From the NCBI RefSeq assembly GCF_016862075.1, contig NZ_BOMG01000006.1, forward strand, positions 81,582 through 145,581: a stretch of 64,000 nt of DNA, in the 5' to 3' direction. Origin of the DNA: Actinoplanes couchii (lineage in GTDB: Bacteria > Actinomycetota > Actinomycetes > Mycobacteriales > Micromonosporaceae). The stretch's first letter is position 1. Each line of letters opens with the position of its first letter. Made by a program: the position numbers and the translations under genes. The notes under the pieces were generated by a model that worked only from the letters and a program-made list of their open reading frames with translations, was not told where the DNA came from and ran no database searches. This document shows, piece by piece, positions 15,455-22,634 of the stretch.

Positions 15455-15922
15455 TCAGGAAGCGGCGGCGGCCATCGCCTGGTTCCACTGGGAGATCAGG
15501 ATGCCGATGACGAAGACCTGAACGGCCGTCGGCAGGCCGGGCAGGTCGGCGGAGAGACTGCCGGACCAGCTGCTGCTGCGCTTGACCGTGCCGACGACCC
15601 GGTCACCCTCGACCAGGTTCTGATCCCAGTTCCAGAACGACTGGCGCCGGAACTCGTACTCCCGCCTGCCGGCCCGCACCTTCCACTGCTTGCGCCCGGC
15701 CTGCTCCGCCTCGGCCGCCACCGCGCCACCGTCGTCGAGCATGGTGAACTTGGTGCCCCAGGCGTTGGACCGCACCTTGTACTCCCGCCCGTCCAGCTTG
15801 AACCCACCACCCGAGGTCCACGTGCTGACGTCCCAGGTGGTGACGGTGGTCCCGTCGTCGCGGGTGAGGGCGTAGTTCTTGCCCCAGAAACTGGTGCGCT
15901 CCGCGTTGATCATGAGCCCCAC
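15455..15922 (-). CDS. Conserved hypothetical beta-rich protein (LURP-one/tubby-like fold suspected)
   Basis: A 155-aa protein that I do not recognise with certainty. It has many short beta-type segments with repeated Trp/Phe (SFWGKNYALTRDDG, TSGGGFKLDGREYKVRSNAWGTKFTMLDDGG, KQWKVRAGRREYEFRR) and a C-terminal hydrophobic segment (LPTAVQVFVIGILISQW). Such patterns occur in LURP-one-related proteins that may bind membranes; this is inference. The GTG at 15922 is chosen because GAGGGAGGG lies seven bases before it; ATG codons at 15913 and 15940 are alternatives. Confidence 0.65.
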   Translation of the reverse strand: MGLMINAERTSFWGKNYALTRDDGTTVTTWDVSTWTSGGGFKLDGREYKVRSNAWGTKFTMLDDGGAVAAEAEQAGRKQWKVRAGRREYEFRRQSFWNWDQNLVEGDRVVGTVKRSSSWSGSLSADLPGLPTAVQVFVIGILISQWNQAMAAAAS

Positions 15923-15983
15923 GGTACGACCCTCCCTCATCGACGTCCCCCAGCACCTACCCGGCAGCAGGGAACGTCACACG

Positions 15984-16037
15984 CCACCGCATACGCCCGG
16001 CGGTCGCGGGTCGGCCTCGACCCGCGCCGGCCTCGCG
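15984..16037 (+). repeat. Dispersed 54-bp intergenic repeat, copy A
   Basis: This intergenic segment matches the reverse complement of 19886-19939. The first 31 bp are identical (CCACCGCATACGCCCGGCGG followed by TCGCGGGTCGG) and the rest is about 75% identical. This copy holds a 9-bp stem, CGCGGGTCG / CGACCCGCG, around a 4-nt loop, so it is REP-like in structure. Confidence 0.65.
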
Positions 16038-16103
16038 TCGACGTGGCGGGACGCAGTGGTGCTTCTGTGGGGCCGAACGGCGTACTCCATCGGCTTGGAA
16101 GTT

Positions 16104-17093
16104 CTAAACGGCGACCGGGACCGCCGCGCCCACCAGGAAGTCCGCCAACCGGGAAGCCGCCGAGGCGGGGGTGGATGACGTCTCGCGGGACGCGGACAGG
16201 ATGCCGGCCAGGGTGTCGCCGATGCTGTCGATGCGGGCCGCCACCTGGGCGGGGGTCTCGTGGTGGATCTCGGTGGCGATGGCGTGGATGATGCCGCCGG
16301 CGCTCACCACCACGTCCGGGGCCCACAGGATGTCGCGGGCGTGCAGCAGGTCGGCCACCTCGGGGGCGGCCAGCTGGTTGTTGGCCGGGCCGGCGATCGC
16401 CGCACAGCGCAACCTCGGGACGGCATCGCGGGTCAGGACGCCGCCCAGGGCCGCGGGGATCAGCACGTCCACCTCGGCGGTCAGGCAGGCGTCCGGGTCG
16501 GTCCACGTCACGCCCTCGATACGGCGGGCCGGGTCCACGTCCGCGGCGTGCACCCTTGCTCCCGCGGCCGTCAGCAGGTTGATCACGTGGGTGCCCACCC
16601 GGCCGGCGCCGAGGACGGCGAAGCTGCGGCCGGCCAGGTCGGGGCTGCCGAAACGGTCGGCCACCACCGCACGCACCGCGGCCAGCACGCCTGCCGCGGT
16701 GCCGGGGGACGAGTCGCCGGTGCGGCACAGCACGTGATCGGTGCGATCCCCGATGAGCACCATGTCGTCCGGGCCGGTGCCCACGTCGGGGCCGGTGGCG
16801 TAGATGCCGCCCAGGCTCTCGATCACGTCGCCCACGTCGTGCAGGACGGCCCGGCGGTCGGGATGCGTTCCGGCCACCACCGTCTTGCCGCCGCCGTGCG
16901 GGAGCCCGGCCAGCGCCGCCTTCGCGGTCATCGCCTCGGACAGGCGCAACGCGTCGTCCAGGCCGTCGCGCCAGTGCGGGTAGGCCGCGATCCGGCAGCC
17001 GCCGATGGCCGTGCCGAGGGCGGTCGAGTGCACCGCCACGATGATCGGGAGCCCGGATCGGAGGCCACGTTCCACTACGACTCGCTGATGCAT
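16104..17093 (-). CDS. Leu/Phe/Val dehydrogenase (valine dehydrogenase type)
   Basis: A 329-aa NAD-dependent amino-acid dehydrogenase, slightly short of the 350-365 usual for valine dehydrogenases. The catalytic Lys is in the LPHGGGKTVV motif; the ATGPDVGTGPDDM block and the Rossmann motif VLGAGRVGTHV follow. The reaction is reversible oxidative deamination of branched-chain amino acids to 2-oxo acids. In actinobacteria it feeds branched fatty acid and polyketide precursors. The gene is divergent from an Lrp/AsnC regulator, a common arrangement for amino-acid-responsive control. Confidence 0.9.
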   Translation of the reverse strand: MHQRVVVERGLRSGLPIIVAVHSTALGTAIGGCRIAAYPHWRDGLDDALRLSEAMTAKAALAGLPHGGGKTVVAGTHPDRRAVLHDVGDVIESLGGIYATGPDVGTGPDDMVLIGDRTDHVLCRTGDSSPGTAAGVLAAVRAVVADRFGSPDLAGRSFAVLGAGRVGTHVINLLTAAGARVHAADVDPARRIEGVTWTDPDACLTAEVDVLIPAALGGVLTRDAVPRLRCAAIAGPANNQLAAPEVADLLHARDILWAPDVVVSAGGIIHAIATEIHHETPAQVAARIDSIGDTLAGILSASRETSSTPASAASRLADFLVGAAVPVAV

Positions 17094-17186
17094 CTTGCAC
17101 TCCCTGTTCGATCTTCTGCCCCGAAACTAGTCGTCTCCACGGGATGTAGTTGATCGTGGCGAACTTCGTTCGGTGGATCGGGCAGA

Positions 17187-17690
17187 ATGGCGTACGTGGA
17201 CGAAATTGATTCGGCGATCGTGCGGGAATTGCAGGCCGACGCCCGGCAGACCAACCGGGACCTCGCCGCCGCGGTCGGCATCGCGCCCTCGACCTGCCTG
17301 GAGCGGGTGCGCCTGCTGCGCGACCGCGGGGTGATCACCGGCTATCACGCGGACATCAGCCTCACCGCGCTCGGGCGGGAGGTGCAGGCGCTGCTCAACG
17401 TGCAGGTCCGGCCGCTGAACCGGGAGGTGATCGAGGGGTTCAAGGCGTACGCGGCCGGGTTGCCCGAGGTGCTGTCGGTTTTTGTGCTCGCCGGTGGTGA
17501 CGACTTCCTGGTGCACGTCGCGGTGCCGAGTGTGGAGGGGCTGCACACGTTCCTGATGGACCGGTTCTCCGGGCGGCGGGAGATCATCGGGTTCCGCAGT
17601 TCGGTGATCTACGCCCATCACCGGAACCGGGTCATCGCTCCTTCTGGCATTACTCCTTCTGGAAGTGCTCCTTCTGGAAATGCCAGATGA
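17187..17690 (+). CDS. Lrp/AsnC family transcriptional regulator with repeated C-terminal tail
   Basis: A 167-aa regulator. The N-terminal helix-turn-helix (IDSAIVRELQADARQTNRDLAAAVGIAPSTCLERVR) and the RAM ligand domain (EVLSVFVLAGGDDFLVHVAVP) are complete by residue about 150. The last 15 residues are three APSGx-type pentapeptides made by three 15-bp DNA repeats, and these are unusual for the family. The GTG at 17196 (MDEIDSAIV) is an alternative start. It is divergent from the valine-dehydrogenase-type gene, its likely target, and its 3' end overlaps the convergent methyltransferase gene by 41 bp. Confidence 0.9.
   Translation: MAYVDEIDSAIVRELQADARQTNRDLAAAVGIAPSTCLERVRLLRDRGVITGYHADISLTALGREVQALLNVQVRPLNREVIEGFKAYAAGLPEVLSVFVLAGGDDFLVHVAVPSVEGLHTFLMDRFSGRREIIGFRSSVIYAHHRNRVIAPSGITPSGSAPSGNAR
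17637..17681. repeat. Three tandem 15-bp repeats in overlapping convergent gene ends
   Basis: Units of the form (g/a)CTCCTTCTGG followed by four or five variable bases start at 17637, 17652 and 17667. They encode APSGI, TPSGS and APSGN in the Lrp gene and repeated HFQKE pentapeptides at the end of the methyltransferase on the other strand. The segment is much lower in GC than its surroundings. Confidence 0.85.
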
Positions 17691-18561
17691 TCAGGACGGG
17701 GATGTCCGCCACCGCGGTGTGCCAGGCCGGGTGCACGTAGCGGACCAGGGACCACGGCCAGGTGTCCCACGGTCCGATTTCGATCGGCGCGTCGTCGTCT
17801 TCGGTGGTCCAGGGGTCGCCCACCGTCCACCGGGGCTCGTCGCACGAACGCACCTGGAAGCCGGCGCTCAATGCCGCGCTGAGGTAGTCCGAGGCCCGGT
17901 GCCGGTGGTTGGCGATCAGGGCCGGGCGGCCGTCGGCGAGGCGCACCCGGGGGACGGAACCGAGGGCGTTCAATTCGGCTGACGCGTCCGAGACGACGAG
18001 ACTTCCGCCGGGTCGCAGCACGCGGGCGAACTCGGCGAAAACCGGCCGCAGATCCGCCACGTGGGTCAGTGCGAGAGCGCAAGTCACGATATTTGCGGAC
18101 AAATCAGGCACTGGGAGCCTCTGCAGGGATCCTTCGAGGAACGAAGCGCCCGGCAGCGAGCGGCCCCGAGCCACCGCCAGCATGTCCGGCGACCCGTCCA
18201 CCCCGATCACCCGATGCCCCTGCCCGGCCAGCCAGGCACTGTGCCGCCCGGTCCCGCAGGCCGCGTCCACCGCCACCCCCGGCGGCAGCCCGCCGAGAAG
18301 CCGGTGCACCACCTCCTCCTCGGGCGCGAACAGCCCGTTACCGGGATCGTCGTAGGTCTGCGACCACACCCGGTACCCGTCCACGGCGGTGGCCCACTGA
18401 ACCGCCACCGGCTCCACGTCCAGCTCGTCCATGGCGAGCAGCCGCCGCATCCCGGCCACCCGGGCCCGGCCGAACTCCGGATCCGAATCCTCGGTGAACG
18501 AACGCATCAGGGCCGTACCCTCGGCCGCCAACAGGAACTCCAGAGCCCGCTGATGAATCAT
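17650..18561 (-). CDS. Class I SAM-dependent methyltransferase
   Basis: A 303-aa protein with motif I VDAACGTGRHSAWLAGQGHRVIG, the acidic residue in VIGVDGSPDML, and the post-I block VTCALALTHVADLRPVFAEFARVLRPGGSLVVSD, as in UbiE/MenG-like methyltransferases. The substrate is unknown. The start is taken as the ATG at 18561 (MIHQRALEF), which avoids overlapping the upstream HAD gene; a GTG at 18597 is also possible. The C-terminus ends in repeated HFQKE pentapeptides generated by the 15-bp repeats shared with the convergent Lrp gene. Confidence 0.85.
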   Translation of the reverse strand: MIHQRALEFLLAAEGTALMRSFTEDSDPEFGRARVAGMRRLLAMDELDVEPVAVQWATAVDGYRVWSQTYDDPGNGLFAPEEEVVHRLLGGLPPGVAVDAACGTGRHSAWLAGQGHRVIGVDGSPDMLAVARGRSLPGASFLEGSLQRLPVPDLSANIVTCALALTHVADLRPVFAEFARVLRPGGSLVVSDASAELNALGSVPRVRLADGRPALIANHRHRASDYLSAALSAGFQVRSCDEPRWTVGDPWTTEDDDAPIEIGPWDTWPWSLVRYVHPAWHTAVADIPVLIIWHFQKEHFQKE

Positions 18562-18571
18562 CCAGTGATTG

Positions 18572-19171
18572 TCATCGTTCCCACGGCGCGGGTACACGGA
18601 TATATGCCATGCCGGCCGCCTCCGCCGCGGCCACCCCGAGGTCGGTGTCCTCGAAGACCAGGCAGTTCTCCGGGGCCACCCCGAGCAGCCGGGCGCCGGT
18701 CAGATACCCCTCCGGGTCGGGTTTCGGCCGCGCGTAGTCCTCGGCGCAGACCAGCACCTCGAACCGGTTCATCAGGTCCAGCGCGGTCAGCGACGCGGTC
18801 ACCGACTCGCGGGTACTGCCGGACACCACCCCGAACGGCACCCGCCCGTACGACGCGTCGATGTGCTCGAGCACCCCCGGCACCGCGGTGATCGTCGGGA
18901 GCATCGCCTGGAACAGCTCCTCACGCCGGGCCGCGACCACGTCGATCGGCATGTCCAGACCCTGCATCCGGTTCAGATCGGTGATCACGTCGACGACGGT
19001 GCGGCCGCCCCACGAGTAGAAGAGGTCCTGCGGGAACTCGGCGCCCCACTCGGCCAGGGTCTCCAGCCAGGCCCGATGGTGCGCGGGCATGGAGTCGGTG
19101 ATGGTCCCGTCGCAGTCGAACAGGTAGGCCTTGAATTCGCCGTCCGGCAGGGGTAGCAGCACAAACGGCAC
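18572..19171 (-). CDS. HAD superfamily hydrolase (beta-phosphoglucomutase/phosphatase-like)
   Basis: A protein of about 199 aa with the HAD motifs in order: DCDGTITDS (nucleophile Asp), VVSGSTRESV (motif II), the Lys of YARPKPDPEGYL (motif III) and VFEDTDLGVAAAEAAG (motif IV). A helical cap between motifs I and II marks subclass I, as in beta-phosphoglucomutase and sugar-phosphate phosphatases. The GTG at 19171 (VPFVLLPLPDGEFKAYLFD) is chosen because similarity begins there; the open frame back to 19222 would overlap the divergent DinB-like gene start. It is followed within about 10 bp by the methyltransferase gene, so the two are probably co-transcribed. Confidence 0.87.
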   Translation of the reverse strand: MPFVLLPLPDGEFKAYLFDCDGTITDSMPAHHRAWLETLAEWGAEFPQDLFYSWGGRTVVDVITDLNRMQGLDMPIDVVAARREELFQAMLPTITAVPGVLEHIDASYGRVPFGVVSGSTRESVTASLTALDLMNRFEVLVCAEDYARPKPDPEGYLTGARLLGVAPENCLVFEDTDLGVAAAEAAGMAYIRVPAPWER

Positions 19172-19220
19172 GCTACGGCCCCGTGCCTGAGCGCGCGGGC
19201 ACACATGGCAGTTTGGTGAC

Positions 19221-19844
19221 ATGGACTACCGCCGCACGTACCGCGCCGCCGCCATCGTCTTCGCCGACCTGGTCTCCCGCATTCCCGCGGCCGACCTGAA
19301 CGGCCCCGGCCTCGGCGAGTGGACCTTGCGTGACCTGCTCGGGCACACCGTCAGTTCGGCGTTGCGGCAGGTGCCCGCGGTGCTCGCCGACCGGGCGCCG
19401 GGCATCGTCGTACCGGTCCCGGAAGGCTATTTCGCCCTGCTCCGCCTGGCGCCGACCGAGATGGTCGGTGCCGCCCGCACCGCTTCCGCCGACGACGCCC
19501 GGGCCACCGGCACCGACCTCGGCGACGACCCGGCCCGCGAGATCAGCGGCTGGATCGGCAAGGCCACCGCGGCACTGGCAAGCGTCGCCGACGACGACGT
19601 GGTCGCCACCCCCGCCGGCGGCATGCGGGTCCGCGACTGGCTGCCCACCCGCACGTTCGAGCTGGTCGTGCACTCCTCGGACGTGGCAGCCGCGGCCGGC
19701 CTGCCCATCGAGTTCGACCCGGAGACCCTGTCCGAGTCCACCGCACTCGCCGCCCGGGTAGCCGCCCTGACCGGCGGAGGCCTGACAACCTTGCGTTCCC
19801 TCACCGGCCGCGGCCCACTCCCGGAGGGCTTCTCCATCGTCTAG
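19221..19844 (+). CDS. DinB/maleylpyruvate isomerase-fold protein (mycothiol-dependent type)
   Basis: A 207-aa protein of the four-helix-bundle family related to mycothiol maleylpyruvate isomerase and DinB. The metal-ligand candidates are visible: GEWTLRDLLGHT (His near residue 43) and RTFELVVHSSDVA (Glu and His near residue 151). This family uses mycothiol, an actinobacterial thiol, for isomerase or transferase reactions; the actual reaction here is unknown. The start at 19221 is an ATG preceded by a weak TTTGGTGAC. It is divergent from the HAD gene with about 50 bp between starts. Confidence 0.82.
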   Translation: MDYRRTYRAAAIVFADLVSRIPAADLNGPGLGEWTLRDLLGHTVSSALRQVPAVLADRAPGIVVPVPEGYFALLRLAPTEMVGAARTASADDARATGTDLGDDPAREISGWIGKATAALASVADDDVVATPAGGMRVRDWLPTRTFELVVHSSDVAAAAGLPIEFDPETLSESTALAARVAALTGGGLTTLRSLTGRGPLPEGFSIV

Positions 19845-19885
19845 ATCCTTTTCTCGTACGCCACACCACAGCTCTGCCCGGTCCC

Positions 19886-19939
19886 CGCGAGGTCCGCGCG
19901 TCCCGAGACCGACCCGCGACCGCCGGGCGTATGCGGTGG
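19886..19939 (-). repeat. Dispersed 54-bp intergenic repeat, copy B
   Basis: The reverse complement of this segment matches copy A at 15984-16037: 31 identical bp and then about 75% identity. It lies just past the DinB-like gene. The gene-poor stretch 19845-20274 otherwise contains a GACCGCGT/ACGCGGTC hairpin at 20107-20138 and no gene I can support. Confidence 0.65.
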
Positions 19940-20106
19940 TCCCTCCCGTTGCCGCAGGAATCCCGGCGACTCGCGCCCGCACCATCAAAGGCTGAACCCT
20001 CCCGACCACCTGTCCCGCCGGCTGGAGAATCATCCCCGGACATCGCGGGGTGAGGACCCGGCCAAACCTGCCGGACGCACGTCGCGGCCGAGGCCAACGG
20101 CTGGGA

Positions 20107-20138
20107 GACCGCGTGGACCGAGCCCGGACTACGCGGTC
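20107..20138. terminator. Possible terminator hairpin downstream of the small minus-strand genes
   Basis: GACCGCGT (20107-20114) pairs with ACGCGGTC (20131-20138) around a 16-nt loop. It lies about 140 bp past the stop of the ribbon-helix-helix gene on its strand and could end that transcript. Confidence 0.35.
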
Positions 20139-20224
20139 ACCGGCGCCCACAGCCGCCGGGCCGACCTGAGGCAAGGCTCCCGGGCTGGATACGCCTGAGC
20201 TTCCGGGATTGTGCACCGGAGCCG

Positions 20225-20375
20225 GGAATCGCTTCACCAGCTCGGTACGGTTCGCTGGGCTGGCCATCTCCCGGTCAAAGCCCTTGACCTCCTGGATCGC
20301 GGTCGTCGTCTCCCGGAGCTTCGACAGCGCCGTGTCGCCCTTCGGCCTGGTCATCCTTCGGTGCTTCGCGGTCAT
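20225..20375 (-). other. Coding-like 5' segment of an ORF overlapping the RHH gene
   Basis: An ORF starts with the ATG at 20375, preceded by GGAGG at seven bases, and reads MTAKHRRMTRPKGDTALSKL and onward. For about 50 codons its third positions are about 90% G or C, as expected for a real gene here. The frame then stays open for hundreds of codons into sequence antisense to the DinB-like gene, which cannot be real. The likeliest explanations are a short gene with a lost stop or a frameshift. It overlaps the preceding small gene by about 100 bp. No function is recognised. Confidence 0.35.
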
Positions 20376-20514
20376 CCTGCCGCCTCCATTCTTCGTCGAT
20401 CAGATCCCGGACCACAGCCGCCAGCGAGTCACCGCGACGGTCGGCAAGAACTCCCAGCCGGTACCGATCCGCTTCGGAAAGCGCGATGTCCAGGGAGGCC
20501 GGAAACGCAGTCAT
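20275..20514 (-). CDS. Small ribbon-helix-helix-like protein (antitoxin-like)
   Basis: A 79-aa protein beginning MTAFPASLDIALSEADRYRL. Residues about 3-45 look like a ribbon-helix-helix DNA-binding fold: a short strand (SLDIAL), then two helices (SEADRYRLGVLADRRG, SLAAVVRDLIDEEW). The remaining 30 residues are charged and low in information. Such proteins are often antitoxins or plasmid-type regulators that repress their own promoter. An imperfect palindrome lies 50 bp upstream. A second coding-like ORF with its own good ribosome binding site overlaps its 3' half, which would suit a toxin-antitoxin or decayed pair. The alternative start at 20532 adds six residues. Confidence 0.55.
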   Translation of the reverse strand: MTAFPASLDIALSEADRYRLGVLADRRGDSLAAVVRDLIDEEWRRQDDREAPKDDQAEGRHGAVEAPGDDDRDPGGQGL

Positions 20515-20563
20515 TCGGCCTCGCGTGCCCATTACTTCTCCGATCTGGAATTGTTCCGGTAAT

Positions 20564-20579
20564 GATTTTCCGGAGAATC
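20564..20579. promoter_or_regulatory. Imperfect palindrome upstream of the RHH gene
   Basis: GATTTTCCGGAGAATC is palindromic at 14 of 16 positions and sits 50 bp before the RHH start in an A+T-rich patch, a fit for an autorepressor site. Another TTCCGG lies about 14 bp nearer the gene. Confidence 0.35.
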
Positions 20580-20629
20580 TCGGAGTTCGTCAGAATGGCT
20601 TCGGCTGCACGAATCGCACGGTTACTGAC

Positions 20630-20652
20630 CACACTCGCAGCCGCCGAGTGTG
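20630..20652. other. 8-bp inverted repeat in the RHH / small membrane protein divergent region
   Basis: CACACTCG (20630-20637) and CGAGTGTG (20645-20652) flank a 7-nt spacer. It lies between the divergent RHH gene and the 58-aa membrane-protein gene and could be an operator or a small hairpin. Confidence 0.3.
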
Positions 20653-20774
20653 ACCGAGTTCCGAGAGGTGATCATGCTGGAGCCACAATTGCGACATGCC
20701 AAGACGGGCAATTTGCACTCAGCCCCAGGTGACGCCCAGAATGAGTTCACCGACAGTCGGGAGGCGAGCAGCCC

Positions 20775-20951
20775 ATGTCAATGGATCTTGTTCTCACCAG
20801 TTCAGCCGCAGCAGCGGCCGCCTATTTGATGTTGATTGGCATGATCGCTTTGATCGCCTCGATCCACCCGGACGACAAGCGCCGGGCTGACGCGCACAAG
20901 GTCCTGGACAAGCTGATGAGGTTCGGCCGGAGCCCGTCTCGGCGGCGTTGA
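20775..20951 (+). CDS. 58-aa single-pass membrane protein
   Basis: A short ORF reading MSMDLVLTSSAAAA and onward, with one hydrophobic helix (about residues 11-30, ending LIGMIALIASI), then a charged tail HPDDKRRADAHKVLDKLMRF and a basic end. GGGAGG lies about ten bases upstream. The pattern of one membrane helix followed by RRADAHKVLDKL is common among small actinobacterial membrane proteins of unknown role. An 18-bp perfect palindrome follows the stop codon and may end the transcript. The ATG at 20781 is an alternative start. Confidence 0.6.
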   Translation: MSMDLVLTSSAAAAAAYLMLIGMIALIASIHPDDKRRADAHKVLDKLMRFGRSPSRRR

Positions 20952-20952
20952 G

Positions 20953-20970
20953 CCGGTGCCCGGGCACCGG
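20953..20970. terminator. 18-bp perfect palindrome after the small membrane protein gene
   Basis: CCGGTGCCCGGGCACCGG begins two bases past the stop codon. As RNA it would fold back with a minimal loop; it has no T tract. Confidence 0.4.
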
Positions 20971-21063
20971 GAACACGTGGCCGGGGTGCTCGTCCGCCAG
21001 AGGCGGTGGTGGCACCCTCCACACGCGCCGTCCGGGCCGGTGGATGGCATACGTTTCCGCAGA

Positions 21064-21228
21064 TCAGCAACCAGAAATCCGGAGCGGCCAGCAGGCATCG
21101 AACTCGTCCCCGAAGTTCAACAGCAACTCGGCGTCCGAGGTGAGCGGCAGGTGGCGAAAGCCCACGGGGACGATTCCGTCGGACGGCCGGATATCCAGGT
21201 ATGCAGAGCCCCGACTCCGGTTGGTCAC
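21064..21228 (-). CDS. 54-aa hypothetical protein
   Basis: This small ORF starts with GTG at 21228 (VTNRSRGSAYLDIRPSDG) and ends RISGC. Its third codon positions are about 80% G or C, unlike the competing frames, and it contains a well-balanced, ordered-looking sequence (GFRHLPLTSDAELLLNFGDEF). An in-frame stop lies three codons upstream, so it is short unless broken. I do not recognise the family; it may be a remnant of a larger gene. The flanks 20971-21063 and 21229-21430 hold nothing else I can support. Confidence 0.45.
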   Translation of the reverse strand: MTNRSRGSAYLDIRPSDGIVPVGFRHLPLTSDAELLLNFGDEFDACWPLRISGC

Positions 21229-21430
21229 ACCGACCTACTTCACGGGGCGCTTCGCACGCTCCCGCTTCCGGTGGCATCGCTTCCTGGCGTCGACGGTCGG
21301 CTCATGGCCGCAGACGATCTCCGTGCCACGGCATTTGCCGGCGACGGGCTCTCGGATCGCCGCCCGAGGCGCGTGAGCTGGATGCCGAGGGTGAGGAGTG
21401 CTCCCTGCCGCCGGGCGGTGCGGGATCCCG

Positions 21431-22177
21431 CTATGTCCGTACCGAAAGCAGGGGTAGGTCTTTCAGGGCGGGATGAGCCGGTGGCGCGTCGGTGATGATG
21501 GCGGTGACGTGGTCCGGCGGTAGGACCCGGAACGGGGAGGCTGCTCCGATCTTCTCCTCGCTGGCCAGCACGTATGTTTCGGCTGCCCGGCTTGCCAGGG
21601 TGCGTTTCATGGCCGCCTCGTCGGGGTCTCCGGTGGTCAGGCCGGCCTCGTGGTGGACTCCTGTCACGCCCAGCAGGAACAGGTCTGCCGTGATGTCCCG
21701 GGCGGCTTCGGCTACGGCCGCGCCCGAGGTGACGGCGGAGTGTTTGAACAGGCGGCCGCCGAGCACGTAGACGTCGACCGTGGGGTGGCTGACCAGGGCG
21801 GCGGCCACGGTCACGCTGTGCGTGACGATGGTCGCCCGCAGGTCGGCGGGCAGGGCCGCCGTGACCGCCAGGGCTGTGGTGCCGCCGTCGAGCAGGACCG
21901 TGCTGCCCGGGCGGATCAGGGCTGCCGCCGCGGCCGCCACCCGTTCCTTGCTCGTTGTCGCCACTCCGGTTCGGGTGGCGTAGTCCGCGATCGCCGGGGA
22001 GATTGGCAACGCGCCGCCGTAGACGCGCTGGCACAGGCCCGCCGCGGCCATCTCGCGCAGGTCCCGGCGGATGCTGTCCTCCGCCGCGCCCAACTCGGCG
22101 GCTATCTCCTTGGCCACCAGCTTGCCGTCGGCCTGTAGCCGGGTCAGCAGGAAATCTCGGCGCTCCGCGGCCAGCAT
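21431..22177 (-). CDS. DeoR family transcriptional regulator
   Basis: A 248-aa regulator. The N-terminal DeoR helix-turn-helix is RRDFLLTRLQADGKLVAKEIAAELGAAEDSIRRDLREMAAAGLCQRVYGGA, with the family hallmark RVYGGA. The C-terminal sugar-phosphate-binding domain has DGGTTALAVTAALP, THSVTVAAAL and VYVLGGRLF. Such proteins repress sugar or nucleoside catabolic genes and respond to a phosphorylated sugar. It is divergent from a small deoxyribosyltransferase-like gene, 59 bp apart, its probable target. Confidence 0.93.
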   Translation of the reverse strand: MLAAERRDFLLTRLQADGKLVAKEIAAELGAAEDSIRRDLREMAAAGLCQRVYGGALPISPAIADYATRTGVATTSKERVAAAAAALIRPGSTVLLDGGTTALAVTAALPADLRATIVTHSVTVAAALVSHPTVDVYVLGGRLFKHSAVTSGAAVAEAARDITADLFLLGVTGVHHEAGLTTGDPDEAAMKRTLASRAAETYVLASEEKIGAASPFRVLPPDHVTAIITDAPPAHPALKDLPLLSVRT

Positions 22178-22236
22178 TCCTTGTTTCTCCTTATTGCTGT
22201 CGACTGTTGCGTGTTCTTGAGTGTACGGTAACCGGC

Positions 22237-22590
22237 ATGATGATTCTGATCGCCGGACCCTACCGTTCCGGGACCGGGGACGACCCGGCCCTGCTCGACG
22301 CCAACCTGCGCCGTCTCGAAGAGGCTGCCTGGCCGGTCTTCCAGGCCGGCCACGTGCCGATGATCGGTGAGTGGGTGGCGCTGCCGGTGCTGCGCGGGGC
22401 GGGCGGCACGAGCGTTGCCGACCCGGTGGCCGAGCAGATCATGTACCCGACCGCGGAGCGCCTGCTGGAGCTCTGCGGCGCGGTGCTGCGACTGCCCGGC
22501 GCGTCGAAGGGCGCCGACCAGGACGTGGCAATCGCGCAGAAACGTGGAATTCCCGTCTACTACGACGTGGCATCGATTCCCGCCGCTTGA
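22237..22590 (+). CDS. Nucleoside 2-deoxyribosyltransferase-like protein (DUF4406 type)
   Basis: A 117-aa protein with an MMILIAGPYRSG N-terminal strand-loop, a GEWVALPV segment, a DVAIAQKRGIPVYYDV C-terminus and a central ADPVAEQI block. This matches the compact Rossmann-like fold of nucleoside deoxyribosyltransferases and DUF4406 proteins. The catalytic Glu cannot be fixed by eye. Divergence from a DeoR regulator supports a role in nucleoside or sugar salvage. The ATG at 22237 begins the first beta strand and is the natural start. Confidence 0.75.
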   Translation: MMILIAGPYRSGTGDDPALLDANLRRLEEAAWPVFQAGHVPMIGEWVALPVLRGAGGTSVADPVAEQIMYPTAERLLELCGAVLRLPGASKGADQDVAIAQKRGIPVYYDVASIPAA

Positions 22591-22634
22591 CAGGGATCGA
22601 CGGCGGCCGTTGAGTGTTACCCGGAGGTGACGCG

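Noticed and set aside
19173..20375. 400-aa minus-strand ORF
   Set aside because: Only its first 50 codons look coding; the rest is intergenic and antisense to the DinB-like gene.
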